From Lineus longissimus (Eukaryota; Nemertea; Pilidiophora; Heteronemertea; Lineidae), in assembly GCF_910592395.1 (NCBI RefSeq), contig NC_088321.1:2358001-2422000 (forward strand): a stretch of 64,000 bases of DNA. The letters run 5' to 3'. Shown piece by piece: positions 12,306 to 22,826 of the stretch. The position numbers and the translations under genes are program-made. The notes under the pieces were generated by a model. It saw only the letters and a list, made by a program, of their open reading frames with translations, had not been told where the DNA came from and searched no databases. Positions within the stretch are counted from its first letter, which is position 1. Every line of letters starts with the position of its first letter.

Positions 12306-14311
12306 GATTCTGGTTCTTTTCTCCTTTTCCACTCTTTCGATCGGCGTGGCCTAGCGGTCTCGGGTATCCAAAACGACTAATTTTAAGCTTTGGAGAACTT
12401 TTGTTTTGTAAAATTGGATGAAATTCGAAGCAACCTAACGTGTATGCTATGTTGTATGTGTAAAGTGTGTAGTAAATATCTAACTGTCACTGGCTCATCA
12501 ATTGTGAATCTCAATTCAATGAATTACTAGAGTACAAGATGAAATATAATGATTCATTAGCCCAGCGCATGATCCATACATGACCTCCAGAAAGCTCTCC
12601 ACTGGTTGCAATGGTTGATAGGGTGAGGGATGAGGCCGGTCCACTGCGTCCGGACTGTAAGTATATTATGCTCGGGTTGCTCAGGAAGGGCTCACTGGGG
12701 CAAATCTCTTTGCTTTTGCTTTAAATGACTGCACCCTCTCTTCCACCAGGTCTGCTGAATGAGCATGCACAGAGGGAAAAACCATCGTGGCGCACTGAAT
12801 AACCACAGGTGGCCAATAAGTTTTATTTTTGATTAATTCCTTTCTGTAACAAAATCAAGAAGAATTCACACCAAGGCGTCCAAAATATACCACGGGATAG
12901 AATAATTCCGACCAATTACAACTCATTGACCGATTTAAAGGGAAACGGTATTAGCCAATATGCATCGTAGTCAGACAGGGGGGTGGGCGGAAATGAAAAT
13001 ACTACCGTTTTAAGTTGAACAACTTTTTAAATGTAGATTTGCCGTGATTGCCGTGGCCAAAATGGCGTGTATTACTTTATTTCAAACAAAACATCACAAA
13101 GGAAGTGTTGATGATAGCTGGCTTTCTTAATCATCGTTTGCAAGGAACGATTGTATACCTTCGTTCACCTGGTTGCAAATCTCAAATAGAGTCTTACAAA
13201 AGTATTTATTGATATGTTATTAAATTTTTACACATGTACAAGTCATGTACATTCTTCAAGAACCTTGAAAAAATCTGAACCAAATAATCTTACAAGAATC
13301 TTGTAACCCATGTACATGTTCATGTACACAGAAACGAATACGATCTTCACTAAGAATCTTTTAAAAAGAATCGTATCTGGATTTTTGACATGGACACTTA
13401 CACTGTTGAAATATTTCAAAATCGTTCTTTTCTGAAAGCATGTACTCAAACAAAAGTGTCTAGTGTTGGCATTATAAAAATCTAAACGGACCATTATAGG
13501 TCACAGAACCCCAATATCCCCAATCCTCGTAGATCCAGAGTCAGTTGTATCCTCCTCCCCTTACTGACACTGGAATAAATCGATTGTATTTGCGGGGAGA
13601 GGCAGACAAATCTGATCCGCCCAAGGAAAACGGCTCCTACATCATTCCTTGAAACTCAGTCACTATTGAAAACAATCGCCGTATCTAAAACGTGCTCTTA
13701 ATCATTGGCTGAAATTTCAAAAGCATGGGACGCATGTGCGGAATTTTTTGATATTACACGAATATTTTGATATTACACGACAATTTTTGTAAGCAGCAAG
13801 CATCCTCCCCGCCTTCGGCCCGGGATCGATAAAAAGTAGATAAATGCTCAGAAAAGAACAATATGACTTCTTGAGTAACTAAACAGCAGTTGGTATTCAC
13901 TGTGTTCATTTGAAATGTGGTTTTGAGACACGGATGGTACACATTTATCATCGAACGGCGGGTGTGTTGTGATATCAGTAAACAATTCTGTATCACTTTT
14001 TTTCAAACAAAACATCATTAAGCAAGTGTTGATGATAGCTGGCTTTCTTAATTATCATTTGCAAGGAAAGAATGCATGAACCTTCGTTCACCTGGTTGCA
14101 AATCTCTGCATAATTTCGTCCGCACATGCAACAAAAGCAAATGAATAAGCGATCAATGTGCATATTTTAGTATAGTCTTATAGTATAGCAGTCTTTAAAA
14201 CTCAGTAAAATAAAAAAAATACAGATTATCTCGCATGTAATTGTTTCATAAATATTTGATAATCGACACTTTCGCCTGTGTATAATGTCGTTGAACGGGC
14301 ATATAATTATG

Positions 14312-14524
14312 TCATCTAGTGTCCATTTCGTCTACTTTCTCACAATAGACAGTCCTGTGGTGACTCAGAGACTTTTTCCTCATTTTGGCAACAACATCAG
14401 AAGTATCACTTCTTGACCTACGCCGTTTTAGGAGTTGCATATACATTGTAGTAAGATATACCTGCAGTTTCCAAGTCATCCGATGAAGAAGAATCATCTG
14501 AATTATAACTTCCATGGTAAAGAT
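14312..14524 (-). pseudogene. Terminal-exon-like coding segment, unit 1 (frameshifted)
   Basis: After the acceptor, the frame reads an acidic serine-rich start (NSDDSSSSDDLETAG) and then hits a stop because of a small insertion. The conserved KMRKKSL...VDEMDTR part follows in another frame. This copy therefore looks broken, although a GCAG|GTATAT donor-like site at the point of the shift leaves room for splicing there. Confidence 0.4.
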
Positions 14525-14927
14525 CTGAAATGAAAAATACTACCGATTAAAGTTGAATAACTTTTTTAATGAAGATTTGCCGTGATTGCCGTGGCCCAAA
14601 TGGCGTGTATCACTTTATTTCAAACAAAGCATTATAAAGCAAGTGTTGATGATAGCTGGCTTTCTAAATTATCATTTGCAAGGAATGATTGCATGTACCT
14701 TCGTTCACCTGGTTGCAAATCTCTGCATAATTTCGTCCGCCCATGCAACAATATCAAATGAATAAGCGATCAATGTGCTTATTTTAGTAGAGCCTTATAG
14801 TATAGCAGTCTTCAAAACTCAGTAAAATAAAATAAAAAAGATTATCTCGCATATAATTGTTTCATATAGATTTGATAATCGACAATTTCGCCTGTGTATA
14901 ATGTCATTGAACGGGCATATAATTATG

Positions 14928-15133
14928 TCATCTAGTGTCCATTTCGTCTACTTTCTCACAAAAGACAGTCCTATGGAGAATCAGAGACTTTTTCCTCATT
15001 TTGGCAACAACATCAGAAGTATCACTTTTTGACCTACGCCGTTTTAGGTGTTGCATTGAGTAAGATGTACCTGCAGTTTCCAAGCCACCGAAAGAAGAAA
15101 CAGGATGTAAATAATGACTTCCACCGCCAACAA
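14928..15133 (-). pseudogene. Terminal-exon-like coding segment, unit 2 of three
   Basis: Reading on the minus strand, a TTTTCATTTCAG acceptor at 15134-15145 is followed by 67 open codons and a TGA at 14928-14930. The peptide contains LETAGTSYSMQHLKRRRSKS, then DTSDVVAKMRKKSL, then CEKVDEMDTR. It is basic in the middle, a possible nuclear-localisation stretch. I do not recognise the family. Units 1 and 3 carry versions of the same segment. No upstream exon or start was found, so this may be the last exon of a degraded gene rather than a working one. Confidence 0.45.
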
Positions 15134-15460
15134 CTGAAATGAAAATGCTATCGTTTTAAGTTGAACAACTTTTTTAATGTATATTTGCTGTGATCAAAAT
15201 GGCGTGTATCACTTAATTTCAAACAAAACATCATAAAGCAAGTATTGATGATAGCTGGCTTTCTTAATTATCATTTGCAAGGAATGATTGCATGTACCTT
15301 CGTTCACCTGGTTGCAAATCTCTGCATGATTTTGTCCGCACATGCAAAAATAGCAAATGAACAAGCGATCAATGTGCATATTTTAGTATAGTCTGATAGT
15401 GTAGCAGTCTTCAAAACTCAGTAAAATAAAAACATACAGATTATCTCGCATGTAATTGTT

Positions 15461-15732
15461 TTATATAGATTTGATAATCGACAATTTCGCCTGTGTATAA
15501 TGTCGATGAACGGGCATATAATTATGTCCTCTAGTGTCCATTTCGTCTACTTTCTCACAAAAGACAGTCCTATGGAAAATCAGAGACTTTTTCCTCATTT
15601 TGGTAACAACATCAGAAGTATCACTTTTTGACCTACACCGTTTTAGGTGTTGCATTGAGTAAGATGTACCTGCAGTTTCCAAGCCACCGAAAGAAGAAAC
15701 AGGATGTAAATAACGACTTCCACCGCCAACAA
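15461..15732 (-). pseudogene. Terminal-exon-like coding segment, unit 3
   Basis: The frame is the same as the unit-2 segment, with the acceptor (TTTTCATTGCAG) just above 15732. The usual TGA is changed, so the frame reads on for 23 further codons after VDEMDTR. Peptide differences from unit 2 include R to C, A to T and L to F. The family is unknown. Confidence 0.4.
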
Positions 15733-16940
15733 CTGCAATGAAAATGCTATCGTTTTAAGTTGAACAACTTTTTTAATGTATATTTGCCGTGATCAAAATG
15801 GCGTGTATCACTTAATTTCAAACAAAACATCATAAAGCAAGTATTGATGACAGCTGGCTTTCTTAATTATCATTTGCAAGGAATGATTGCATGTACCTAC
15901 GTTCACCTGGTTGCAAATCTCAAATAGAGTCTTACAGAAGTCTTCATTGATACGTTATTCATTTTTACACATGTACAAGTCATGTACATTCTTCAAGAAT
16001 CTTGAAAAAATCTGAACTAAATAATCTTACAAGAATCTTGTAACCCATGTACATGTTCACGTACACAGAAACGAATACGATCTTTACTAAGAATCTTTTA
16101 AAAAGAATCGTATCTGGATTTTTGACATGGACACTTACACTGTTGAAATATTTCAAAATCGTTCTTTTCTGAAAGCATGTACTCAGACAAAAGTGTCTAG
16201 TGTTGGCATTACAAAAATCTAAACGGACCATTTTAGGTTACAGAACCCCAATATCCCCAATCCTCGAAAATCCAGAGTCAGTTGTATCCTCCTCCCCTCT
16301 CGCACAAGTTACTGACACTGGAATAAATCGATTGTATTCGCGGGAAGAGGCGGACAAATCTGCTCCGTGCAAGGAAAATGGCTCCTACATCATTCCGAGA
16401 AACTCAGTTACTATTGAAAACAATCGCCGTCTCTAAAACGCGTTCTTAATCATTGGCTGAAATTTCAAAAGCATGGGACGCACGTGCGGAATTTCTTGAT
16501 CTTACACGATCTAATAGACAATTTTGTAAGGAGCAAGCAAACTCTCTCGCCTTCGATAAAAAGTAGATAAATGCCCACAAAAGAACAATATGACTTCTTG
16601 AGTAACTAAACAGCAGTTGGTATTCACTGTGTTCATTTGAAATGTGGTTTTGAGACACGGATGGTACACATTTATCATCGAACGGCGGGTGTGTTGTGAT
16701 ATCAGTAAACAGCCGGCAATTCCGCTGGAAGCTTTTTTTCAGGGCATAAGCTCGGTCGATAGGGCCGAGTGTTGGCCTGAGTTTCAGGATGTTGAACCCT
16801 GGGCTCCTGGACCAAAATACACTAAAATTGTAATTAAAATGTGTGTAAAAGGATTGTTTTACAATTTTCACATAAATGCATGATTCTTGAATGACATAAA
16901 AGGTAATGATAATTTATTCTCTCTTATTGCTGTCTAGCTT

Positions 16941-17114
16941 TGTTCTGTTTCTTGCTCAGGCATAGATGCAACACGCACAACGGTCGACAGGTATAAGCCA
17001 GTTTATTAAAGTAACTAAGATATATAAAGATACAGGTCACGTGATGATTAGTAAGCTATATAAGGTATATGGTTAGTATGGTTAGTATAACGAGTAATAG
17101 GTAATATCATAACA
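16941..17114 (-). repeat. Gypsy 3' LTR (174 bp)
   Basis: It is a direct copy of 21424-21597. With the element on the minus strand, this is the 3' LTR. A purine run AGGGGGA (minus strand, 17115-17121) directly precedes it as the polypurine tract. Confidence 0.93.
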
Positions 17115-17442
17115 TCCCCCTTACGGAGAGGAAGCAAAGCAACACAAAATAGTTAACTGCAAATCCAAGAGTCAATTACAAACATCAAAAACTCATATCG
17201 CACGAGACGCTGAATAAAGATTAATCCAAATAGTCTGCAAGTAAATCACCTTGTTATGTCTGAATGAAAATAACTATGAACTGAACTAAGGTCACGCTAA
17301 TAATAAAACATAAACATTTAAAAGTTATATGAGAACCACACGCATTTTCCGAAACCTAAACACAAGAGATTAGAGGCTGGTCTGCTCTAATTAATCAGTT
17401 TATTCACATCTGTTGAGTTGAGTAACTTTAGCATAAGTTGAA
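17115..17442 (-). other. Gypsy 3' untranslated region and polypurine tract
   Basis: This AT-rich stretch between the end of the integrase frame and the 3' LTR has no coding features. It ends in the GTAAGGGGGA purine tract at the LTR border. Confidence 0.7.
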
Positions 17443-18810
17443 CTAATGACCATATCTATCCGGTGGTCTGACTAGACGACCTGACCTTGTTGTAACTAAC
17501 TGCGGGGTGTCAGGCGTAGTGTTTATGAGGAGTTCATTCTCACGAGATTCTAGTCTTTCATTAGAGATTGTTGCGTCAGAGTCTACATCTTCAATTTCCT
17601 GTTCCAGGTCATTTTCCTGGATACTGCCCCTGGGCACCTGGCGGAGGTGTCTACGGTTACGTCGCAAAGTGTTATTCCTTGTTCTGACCAGATATGATCT
17701 CGGATCAGATGTCTGCTGTTCCACAATTCCTGGGGATCCCTGTTTATCCGGAGAGGTTATGATAACATTATCGCCGGGGTTTAGGGGTTTGAGTGCTCTA
17801 GACTTCCCATCAAAGAATGCCTTTGCCGTTGGCAACCTCGTGCGCAGGTTTCTACCCATAAGCAACTTGGCAGGCGATGCCATGTCTGCTTCACGTGGTG
17901 TACTCCTGTATGCTAAAAGTCCTAGATACGGGTCTTCTCCTGTGGAGAAGCTTCTCTTGAGAATTTTCTTGACGGTCTGCACAGCTTTTTCAACTAGTCC
18001 ATTTGATTGTGGGAATCTTGGTGATGATGTCACCAGCTTAAATTCCCATGCTTTTGCGAAAGCTTGAAAGTTCCGGCTAACTAGATTAGAACCATTGTCT
18101 GTGAAGAATTCGTCAGGTATTCCATGGCGCGCAAATATATATTTACAATGTTTGATTATGGTTTCACTTGTAGTGTCCTCAAGCAGTGCTATCTCGAAAT
18201 AGCCTGAGTACGCATCAACTATCACTAAGTAGTCCTTCCCATAGACCACACATAGATCACTAGATATGTTTTGCCACGGCCTTTGCGGTATGGGATGCGA
18301 CATGAGCGGTTCCTTTTGCTGTTTATTGCAATGTTTCTGACATGTTGTGCATTTTGAGACCATTTCAGCGATTTGACTATTTAGTCCTGGCCAATATATG
18401 ACCTCCCGCGCATGTCTTCGACACATTTCTATTCCTAGATGTCCCTCATGCACTTTTTGCAGCATGTCTTTGCGCATTGATGGCGGAATCACAATTTTGT
18501 GTCCTTTGAATATGTATCCTTCAGTAATGTATAGTTCATCGCGACAGTTCCAGTATGGTTTCACGACATCTGGAACTTCAGAACAATTTTCCGGCCAACC
18601 TGATTCTATAGTTTTATACAATGTCTGCAATTCAGAGTCAGTTTGTATTTCACGTTTTAGCTCATCAGCTTTTCCTGCGGTTATTGGTAAGCTAGACACT
18701 AGCGCATGAACTTGTAATTGGACTTCCTGTGAGAGTTCATTATCATGATCTGAGTCCTCCAAGTATGCTCGACTTAACGCGTCAGCTACATACATTTCCT
18801 TACCAGGCAC
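17443..18810 (-). CDS. Gypsy integrase (downstream of the in-frame TAG)
   Basis: It is in the same frame as the upstream part and separated only by TAG CGT TTT. The 455 codons begin at a GTG inside the PGKEMYVADALSR motif, which normally joins RNase H to integrase, so this is not an independent start. Visible parts are an HHCC zinc domain (H121, H124 region to C154/C157), the catalytic core with D185, FTDNGS (D238) and SNGLVEKAV (E274), and a C-terminal tail with TRSGRLVRPPDRYGH. It inserts the DNA copy into host chromosomes. Without read-through of the TAG no integrase would be made from this copy, so it is probably a recently disabled or read-through-dependent element. Confidence 0.9.
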   Translation of the reverse strand: MPGKEMYVADALSRAYLEDSDHDNELSQEVQLQVHALVSSLPITAGKADELKREIQTDSELQTLYKTIESGWPENCSEVPDVVKPYWNCRDELYITEGYIFKGHKIVIPPSMRKDMLQKVHEGHLGIEMCRRHAREVIYWPGLNSQIAEMVSKCTTCQKHCNKQQKEPLMSHPIPQRPWQNISSDLCVVYGKDYLVIVDAYSGYFEIALLEDTTSETIIKHCKYIFARHGIPDEFFTDNGSNLVSRNFQAFAKAWEFKLVTSSPRFPQSNGLVEKAVQTVKKILKRSFSTGEDPYLGLLAYRSTPREADMASPAKLLMGRNLRTRLPTAKAFFDGKSRALKPLNPGDNVIITSPDKQGSPGIVEQQTSDPRSYLVRTRNNTLRRNRRHLRQVPRGSIQENDLEQEIEDVDSDATISNERLESRENELLINTTPDTPQLVTTRSGRLVRPPDRYGH

Positions 18811-18816
18811 AAAACG

Positions 18817-21354
18817 CTAGTTGAAAGTGTACTTTTGCAACCTCAGTAGAAATCTCTGAATTCTGGGCGGTGCCTGCCCAAGTTGTTTCTTAAGAATTGA
18901 CTCAAGTGGTTTGTGATCTGATTTGACGTCAAAATTCCGCGCATATAAGAATTGGTGGAAACGCTCGCACCCAAACACAACTGCTAATGTTTCTTTTTCA
19001 ATCTGGGCATAACGCTGTTCGGTTGGCGTTAATGCCCTTGACGCATAAGCTATCGGTGCCCCATCTTGCAAAATGGCGCCACCTAGTCCTTTCTGAGATG
19101 CATCAACTGTCAATGTCACTGGTTTTGTTACATCATAGAATTTCAGCGTTGGTGCTGTTGTCAACATTGTTTTTAATTGCGCTACAGCATCGGACTGCTG
19201 TTTCAGCCAAGCCCACTCAGCATCTTCTGGAAGAAGCTGCCTGAGCGGTGACGTAATGTCTGACAAGTTCGGCAAATACTTTCCAAAGTATGTTACTAGT
19301 CCTAGAAATCTGCGTAATGCGGCCTTGCAATCTGGTTGAGGCATATCCACGATTGCTTGCACTTTCTGCGGGTCCGGTTTGACCCCATCTGCGCTTAGTA
19401 ATCCTCCTATGTAAACAACCTCTGAGAGTCCAACTCTGCATTTGCGTCTATTGAGCTTTAACCCCTTCTCCCGTAGGCGATCCAATACTTTCCTAAGTCG
19501 CTCGTCGTGTTCCTCTTTCGTGCGTCCCCAGACTAACAAATCGTCGATGTAGCTGATGACTCCCTCCAAATTTTCCAGAATCTGCGTCACTGCTTTATTG
19601 AACACTTCAGCACTCAAGGAGATTCCGAACGGAAGACGGAGAAAGCGATACCTCCCAAAACATGTGTTGAATGTTGTGAGCATAGAACTTTCCGTATCCA
19701 ACTTTTGTTGCCAGAATCCATTGGACGCGTCAAGAACAGTAAAGTACTTCGCCCCAGCGAGTTTAGTGCTAATCTCATCCAATGTGATCAATGGAAAATG
19801 CTCCCGTTTCACAGCAGTGTTTAAATCTTTCGGATCTAAACAAATACGTAGCAATTTATCTGATTTTTCAACTAACACAATTGAATTTACCCAATCAGTG
19901 GGCTCATCCACTTTTTTGAGCACATTCATACCAACCAATCGATCAAGTTGAGTTTTGAATCTATCCTGCATTGCAATGGGAAATTTCCTCGGCGCATGAA
20001 TCACTGGTTTCACTGATGGATCAATTTCAATATGATGCTCTGGCACATCTAGACAACCAAGACCTTCGAATATATCCTTATATTCGTCGAGTATGCATTC
20101 ACTATCGGACGTAGGCCTATTAAGCGTATCGATACGTTGAAGCCAATTCATCTTGACAGACGTGCGAAGCCCTAGGACCGGATCACTGCGTTTGTCCACT
20201 ACTACGAAATCCTCGTAAAATGTGTTATCCTTGTATATGCATCGAATCCTGCAACTCCCTGCCACCGGTAGCGGTGTTCCGTCGTAAGTGGTTAACCGTA
20301 TTTTCGTTTTTATGAGATCTCGTTTGTTACAGATCCGCTTGAATATGTCATACGGCAGCACGTTGGCCTGTGCTCCCGTATCTATCTTCAAATTCACGAA
20401 AACCTGCCGCTGACCCATCTTCAGTTTCGTTAGCCATTGTTGATCAGACTCGTCTGTTCCCTTTAACTGATTGATGCTGCCAATGAACAAAGACTCGTAC
20501 GTACCATCATTGTCCTCCTCCTCTACGCTGTGGACTTGTTTATTGGTTGACCTGCAGCAGCGGATGAAGTGATTTAGCCTTTTGCAACCCTTGCATTGTT
20601 TGCCATAGGCAGGACATTGCCATGGTTGATGAAAAGTCCCGCAATTCCCGCACTTGGGTCCGCTGCCTTTATACGTTGATTGGTTATGATAACCCGAGGC
20701 GGCTTTGTTGTATCCTTGTCGGCCTACTGCATTTACTGTTTTGTCAGTCTGTTCATCACGCCGCTGTCCGTTAGACAGCGAACTCATCTGTTCCTTGGTT
20801 AACTCAGCTGCCCGGCATATATCTATCGCCTTGGTGAGGGTGAGTTCCTTCTCCCTAAGCAGACGTTCCCTCGTGCGATCCATTCGTATGCCAAATACAA
20901 TGCGATCCTTTATTAAGGAGTCTCTTAGAGTGTCAAATTCACAGTCCTTGGCTTTTATTTTTATATCCGTGAGGAAACAGTCAAAGGACTCGCCTTCCTG
21001 CTGTATCCTTGAATTGAATCTATGGCGTTCAAATGTTACATTCTTCTGAGGCGTGCAATATTCCTCGAATTTTTGAATAAGCGGGGCGTATTCGACATCA
21101 TCAGGTAATCCAAATGAATTGAAAACTTCCAGTCCTTCATCTCCGATTGAGTGGAGAAGAAGAGCGACCTTGATAGGTTCCTCCGTTATCCGTGATGCCG
21201 TTAGAAATATCGTAAATTTCTGCTTCCATCGCCTCCAATTCGCCGAAATATTCCCCGTTAGAGCAAGAGGTGCCGGCGGCTTGAGATTCGGACGTTCTCC
21301 CATGAGTATTTGTGGGCCCGTGTTTTCCTCCTCTGTCTCGTCATCGGATGACAT
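18817..21354 (-). CDS. Gypsy gag-protease-RT-RNase H polyprotein (upstream part of pol frame)
   Basis: A frame of 845 codons. In order: a gag-like helical region (about 30-190); two zinc knuckles (C235-x2-C-x3-H-x4-C and a second CX2CX4HX4C near 254-267); an aspartic protease with IDTGA (D325); reverse transcriptase with LDASNGF and SYIDDLL (602-605 YIDD); and RNase H with TVDAS (D751), E787 and SDHKPL (D813). Gag and pol share one frame with no shift. The start at 21354 lies about 70 bp inside the 5' LTR and is the first ATG of the frame. The frame ends at a TAG (18817-18819) exactly between RNase H and integrase, with the downstream codons still in phase. The element makes its own capsid and copies RNA to DNA in cytoplasmic particles, which is the family role. 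Confidence 0.93.
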   Translation of the reverse strand: MSSDDETEEENTGPQILMGERPNLKPPAPLALTGNISANWRRWKQKFTIFLTASRITEEPIKVALLLHSIGDEGLEVFNSFGLPDDVEYAPLIQKFEEYCTPQKNVTFERHRFNSRIQQEGESFDCFLTDIKIKAKDCEFDTLRDSLIKDRIVFGIRMDRTRERLLREKELTLTKAIDICRAAELTKEQMSSLSNGQRRDEQTDKTVNAVGRQGYNKAASGYHNQSTYKGSGPKCGNCGTFHQPWQCPAYGKQCKGCKRLNHFIRCCRSTNKQVHSVEEEDNDGTYESLFIGSINQLKGTDESDQQWLTKLKMGQRQVFVNLKIDTGAQANVLPYDIFKRICNKRDLIKTKIRLTTYDGTPLPVAGSCRIRCIYKDNTFYEDFVVVDKRSDPVLGLRTSVKMNWLQRIDTLNRPTSDSECILDEYKDIFEGLGCLDVPEHHIEIDPSVKPVIHAPRKFPIAMQDRFKTQLDRLVGMNVLKKVDEPTDWVNSIVLVEKSDKLLRICLDPKDLNTAVKREHFPLITLDEISTKLAGAKYFTVLDASNGFWQQKLDTESSMLTTFNTCFGRYRFLRLPFGISLSAEVFNKAVTQILENLEGVISYIDDLLVWGRTKEEHDERLRKVLDRLREKGLKLNRRKCRVGLSEVVYIGGLLSADGVKPDPQKVQAIVDMPQPDCKAALRRFLGLVTYFGKYLPNLSDITSPLRQLLPEDAEWAWLKQQSDAVAQLKTMLTTAPTLKFYDVTKPVTLTVDASQKGLGGAILQDGAPIAYASRALTPTEQRYAQIEKETLAVVFGCERFHQFLYARNFDVKSDHKPLESILKKQLGQAPPRIQRFLLRLQKYTFN

Positions 21355-21405
21355 AGTCCATTAATACTGATAGTCCACCCTAAGAACGTTTTGATCGTCG
21401 AAGAG

Positions 21406-21423
21406 TGACCACTTCTGACACCA
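21406..21423 (-). other. Gypsy primer-binding site
   Basis: Immediately inside the 5' LTR the minus strand reads TGGTGTCAGAAGTGG. A TGG start next to the LTR is typical of a tRNA primer-binding site. I cannot name the tRNA from the sequence alone. Confidence 0.7.
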
Positions 21424-21597
21424 TGTTCTGTTTCTTGCTCAGGCATAGATGCAACACGCACAACGGTCGACAGGTATTAGCCAGTTTATTAAAGTAACTA
21501 AGATATATAAAGATACAGGTCACGTGATGATTAGTAAGCTATATAAGGTATATGGTTAGTATGGTTAGTATAACGAGTAATAGGTAATATCATAACA
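21424..21597 (-). repeat. Gypsy 5' LTR (174 bp)
   Basis: This is the upstream LTR in element orientation. It should contain the promoter. It includes a CACGTG E-box within GGTCACGTGATG. Confidence 0.93.
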
Positions 21598-21742
21598 AGC
21601 TTGGATGACGTTGCTGCCCTTTGGCCCTGCTTTGGTCTAAAGTTGATAGAACCACCCCTCCCATGTTCTTGTAATGTTGCCCTATTCATTCTGGGTCACC
21701 CTGTAACGACCTCTACCATCAGTCAAACAAACAGAGTGCGCG

Positions 21743-22614
21743 TGTACCATAGCTACATGAAAAAACACTACTAAATTACCAGAAGAAACACAAACCCTGA
21801 AGCTGTTTTACACAAATACACAAACACACTTTATTCACAATAACAGGAACAAGCTAGGTAAACATAAACATAATTTAAGTGTCAACACCACCAGAGCTCA
21901 TTGAATGCTAGGAGAAGTTCGCTCCGTCTGTAACTGAAGACACATCCGCCAGTAGAAACACAGTCATGTACATGTAGAGATGACGTCACGAAAAGAACAG
22001 GATGAGTGCAAGTCCGGTAACGGAAGTGAGTGACAAAGAGAAGTCACGGTTTACGAAGGCCTTGAATGACAAACAGGAAGTACACATCCAACAGGAAGTA
22101 CATATATCTAACAGGAAGTACGACAACACGTACACGTACACGTAAACGTAAAGTGCCCCTCCTTGCGGCCGCCACAGAGACTTGTTTTAAACGACTTTAC
22201 GAAATAGCTGTATCACATGTGCACGAGTCTATGTCGGTCTGTGCCAATACATAGTTTGAAATATCCCTCGAGACACACAGCCCGACACACAGTTAGAAAA
22301 GCATTCTTTTCCATTTATATGCTTGGAAAGAATTAATCACAAACGTCGAACCTTGGAGTAAATTGTCCAAGAAGGAGAAACAGGAGCTAACGTTCTTCTG
22401 GTCTCCACACCACAGAGCTCTGCACACGAATGGGGCGAGTATAAGAAAACTGATAGAAAATGAACCTATGCACTTACGTAAGAAGGTAAGTGCATAGGCC
22501 TAAAATAAACTGTGATTTGTAAACAAGTCTCTTGATGGCGTCCACCACAAGCCAGCACCATACATGTTGTTACAAAATAATTAACTCAGGTCCTATTTGA
22601 CCAACAACCGAACA
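21743..22614 (-). repeat. BEL/Pao 3' LTR
   Basis: It matches 29102-29981. On the minus strand it begins TGTTCGG and ends GGTACA. It contains a 13-bp inverted repeat CCTATGCACTTAC...GTAAGTGCATAGG at about 22465-22500, with the 8-bp length difference between the LTRs falling in its loop. Confidence 0.93.
21981..22120. promoter_or_regulatory. Cluster of CRE-like and ETS-like motifs in the BEL LTR
   Basis: A palindromic TGACGTCA at 21981-21988 (the CREB/ATF consensus) is followed by CGGAAGTG at 22021-22028 and three AACAGGAAGTA copies starting at about 22072, 22090 and 22109 (ETS-type GGAA cores). Next come repeated ACGTAC words. The cluster is repeated in the other LTR at about 29340-29480. Binding is inference from known consensus sequences. 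Confidence 0.5.
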
Positions 22615-22826
22615 TCCTCCCCTCTGAAAATCGAATTAACCCAAGTATAAAGATTTTCACTACAAACTAAAAACAAAATCTCTATGTTGCTTGCGCGCGC
22701 TACGCTTGTAGCATTTTACTATATGAATCGTTTGAACAAAGTATACTAGTGGTGCAAACATTATCATCGGAAATTGCAATGACTTCATCATGTCCTAATC
22801 TATAAGTAATAATCGTACGCAATAAT
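22615..22826 (-). other. BEL/Pao 3' untranslated region and polypurine tract
   Basis: The minus strand reads CAGAGGGGAGGA directly before the 3' LTR, a good polypurine tract. The rest is AT-rich without features. Confidence 0.7.

Larger units (their letters stand above)
14006..15827. repeat. Three tandem units of about 600 bp, only in copy 1
   Basis: CAAACAAAACATCAT/AAAGCAAGTGTTGATG recurs at about 14006, 14623, 15219 and again at 15828, giving three units of roughly 600-617 bp. The corresponding places in copies 2 and 3 (about 35940 and 44200) have one version only. The sequence after 15828 repeats that of 13085-13985. Each unit carries a coding-like segment on the minus strand with a splice-acceptor-like border. 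Confidence 0.8.
16941..21597 (-). mobile_element. Gypsy (Ty3-like) LTR retrotransposon, nearly complete
   Basis: Two 174-bp LTRs (16941-17114 and 21424-21597) start TGTT and end AACA, and differ at only one base that I can see (GTATAAGCC versus GTATTAGCC). A 5-bp AGCTT target duplication flanks the element (16936-16940 and 21598-21602). The uninterrupted target, CTGTCTAGCTTGGATGACG, is present in copy 2 near 38183. The element reads on the minus strand in the order gag, protease, RT, RNase H, integrase, which is the Gypsy order. No env-like frame is visible. Near-identical LTRs imply recent insertion, yet the coding frame contains one in-frame stop (see the two CDS parts). Confidence 0.95.

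Noticed and set aside
12339-12365. GTGGCCTAGCGGTCTCGG as a polymerase III A box
   Set aside because: No B box at a suitable distance and no terminator; repeated in all three segment copies without supporting structure.
13243-13494. An 83-codon minus-strand frame present in four near-identical copies (13243, 15980, 36100, 44361)
   Set aside because: The copies are recent segment duplicates, so shared openness is expected. The DNA is full of ACATGTAC/CTTGAAGAAT inverted words and the peptide has no family features.
16446-16871. 141-codon minus-strand frame
   Set aside because: It crosses the boundary between two repeat blocks and has no counterpart in copies 2 and 3, where element T sits at that point.
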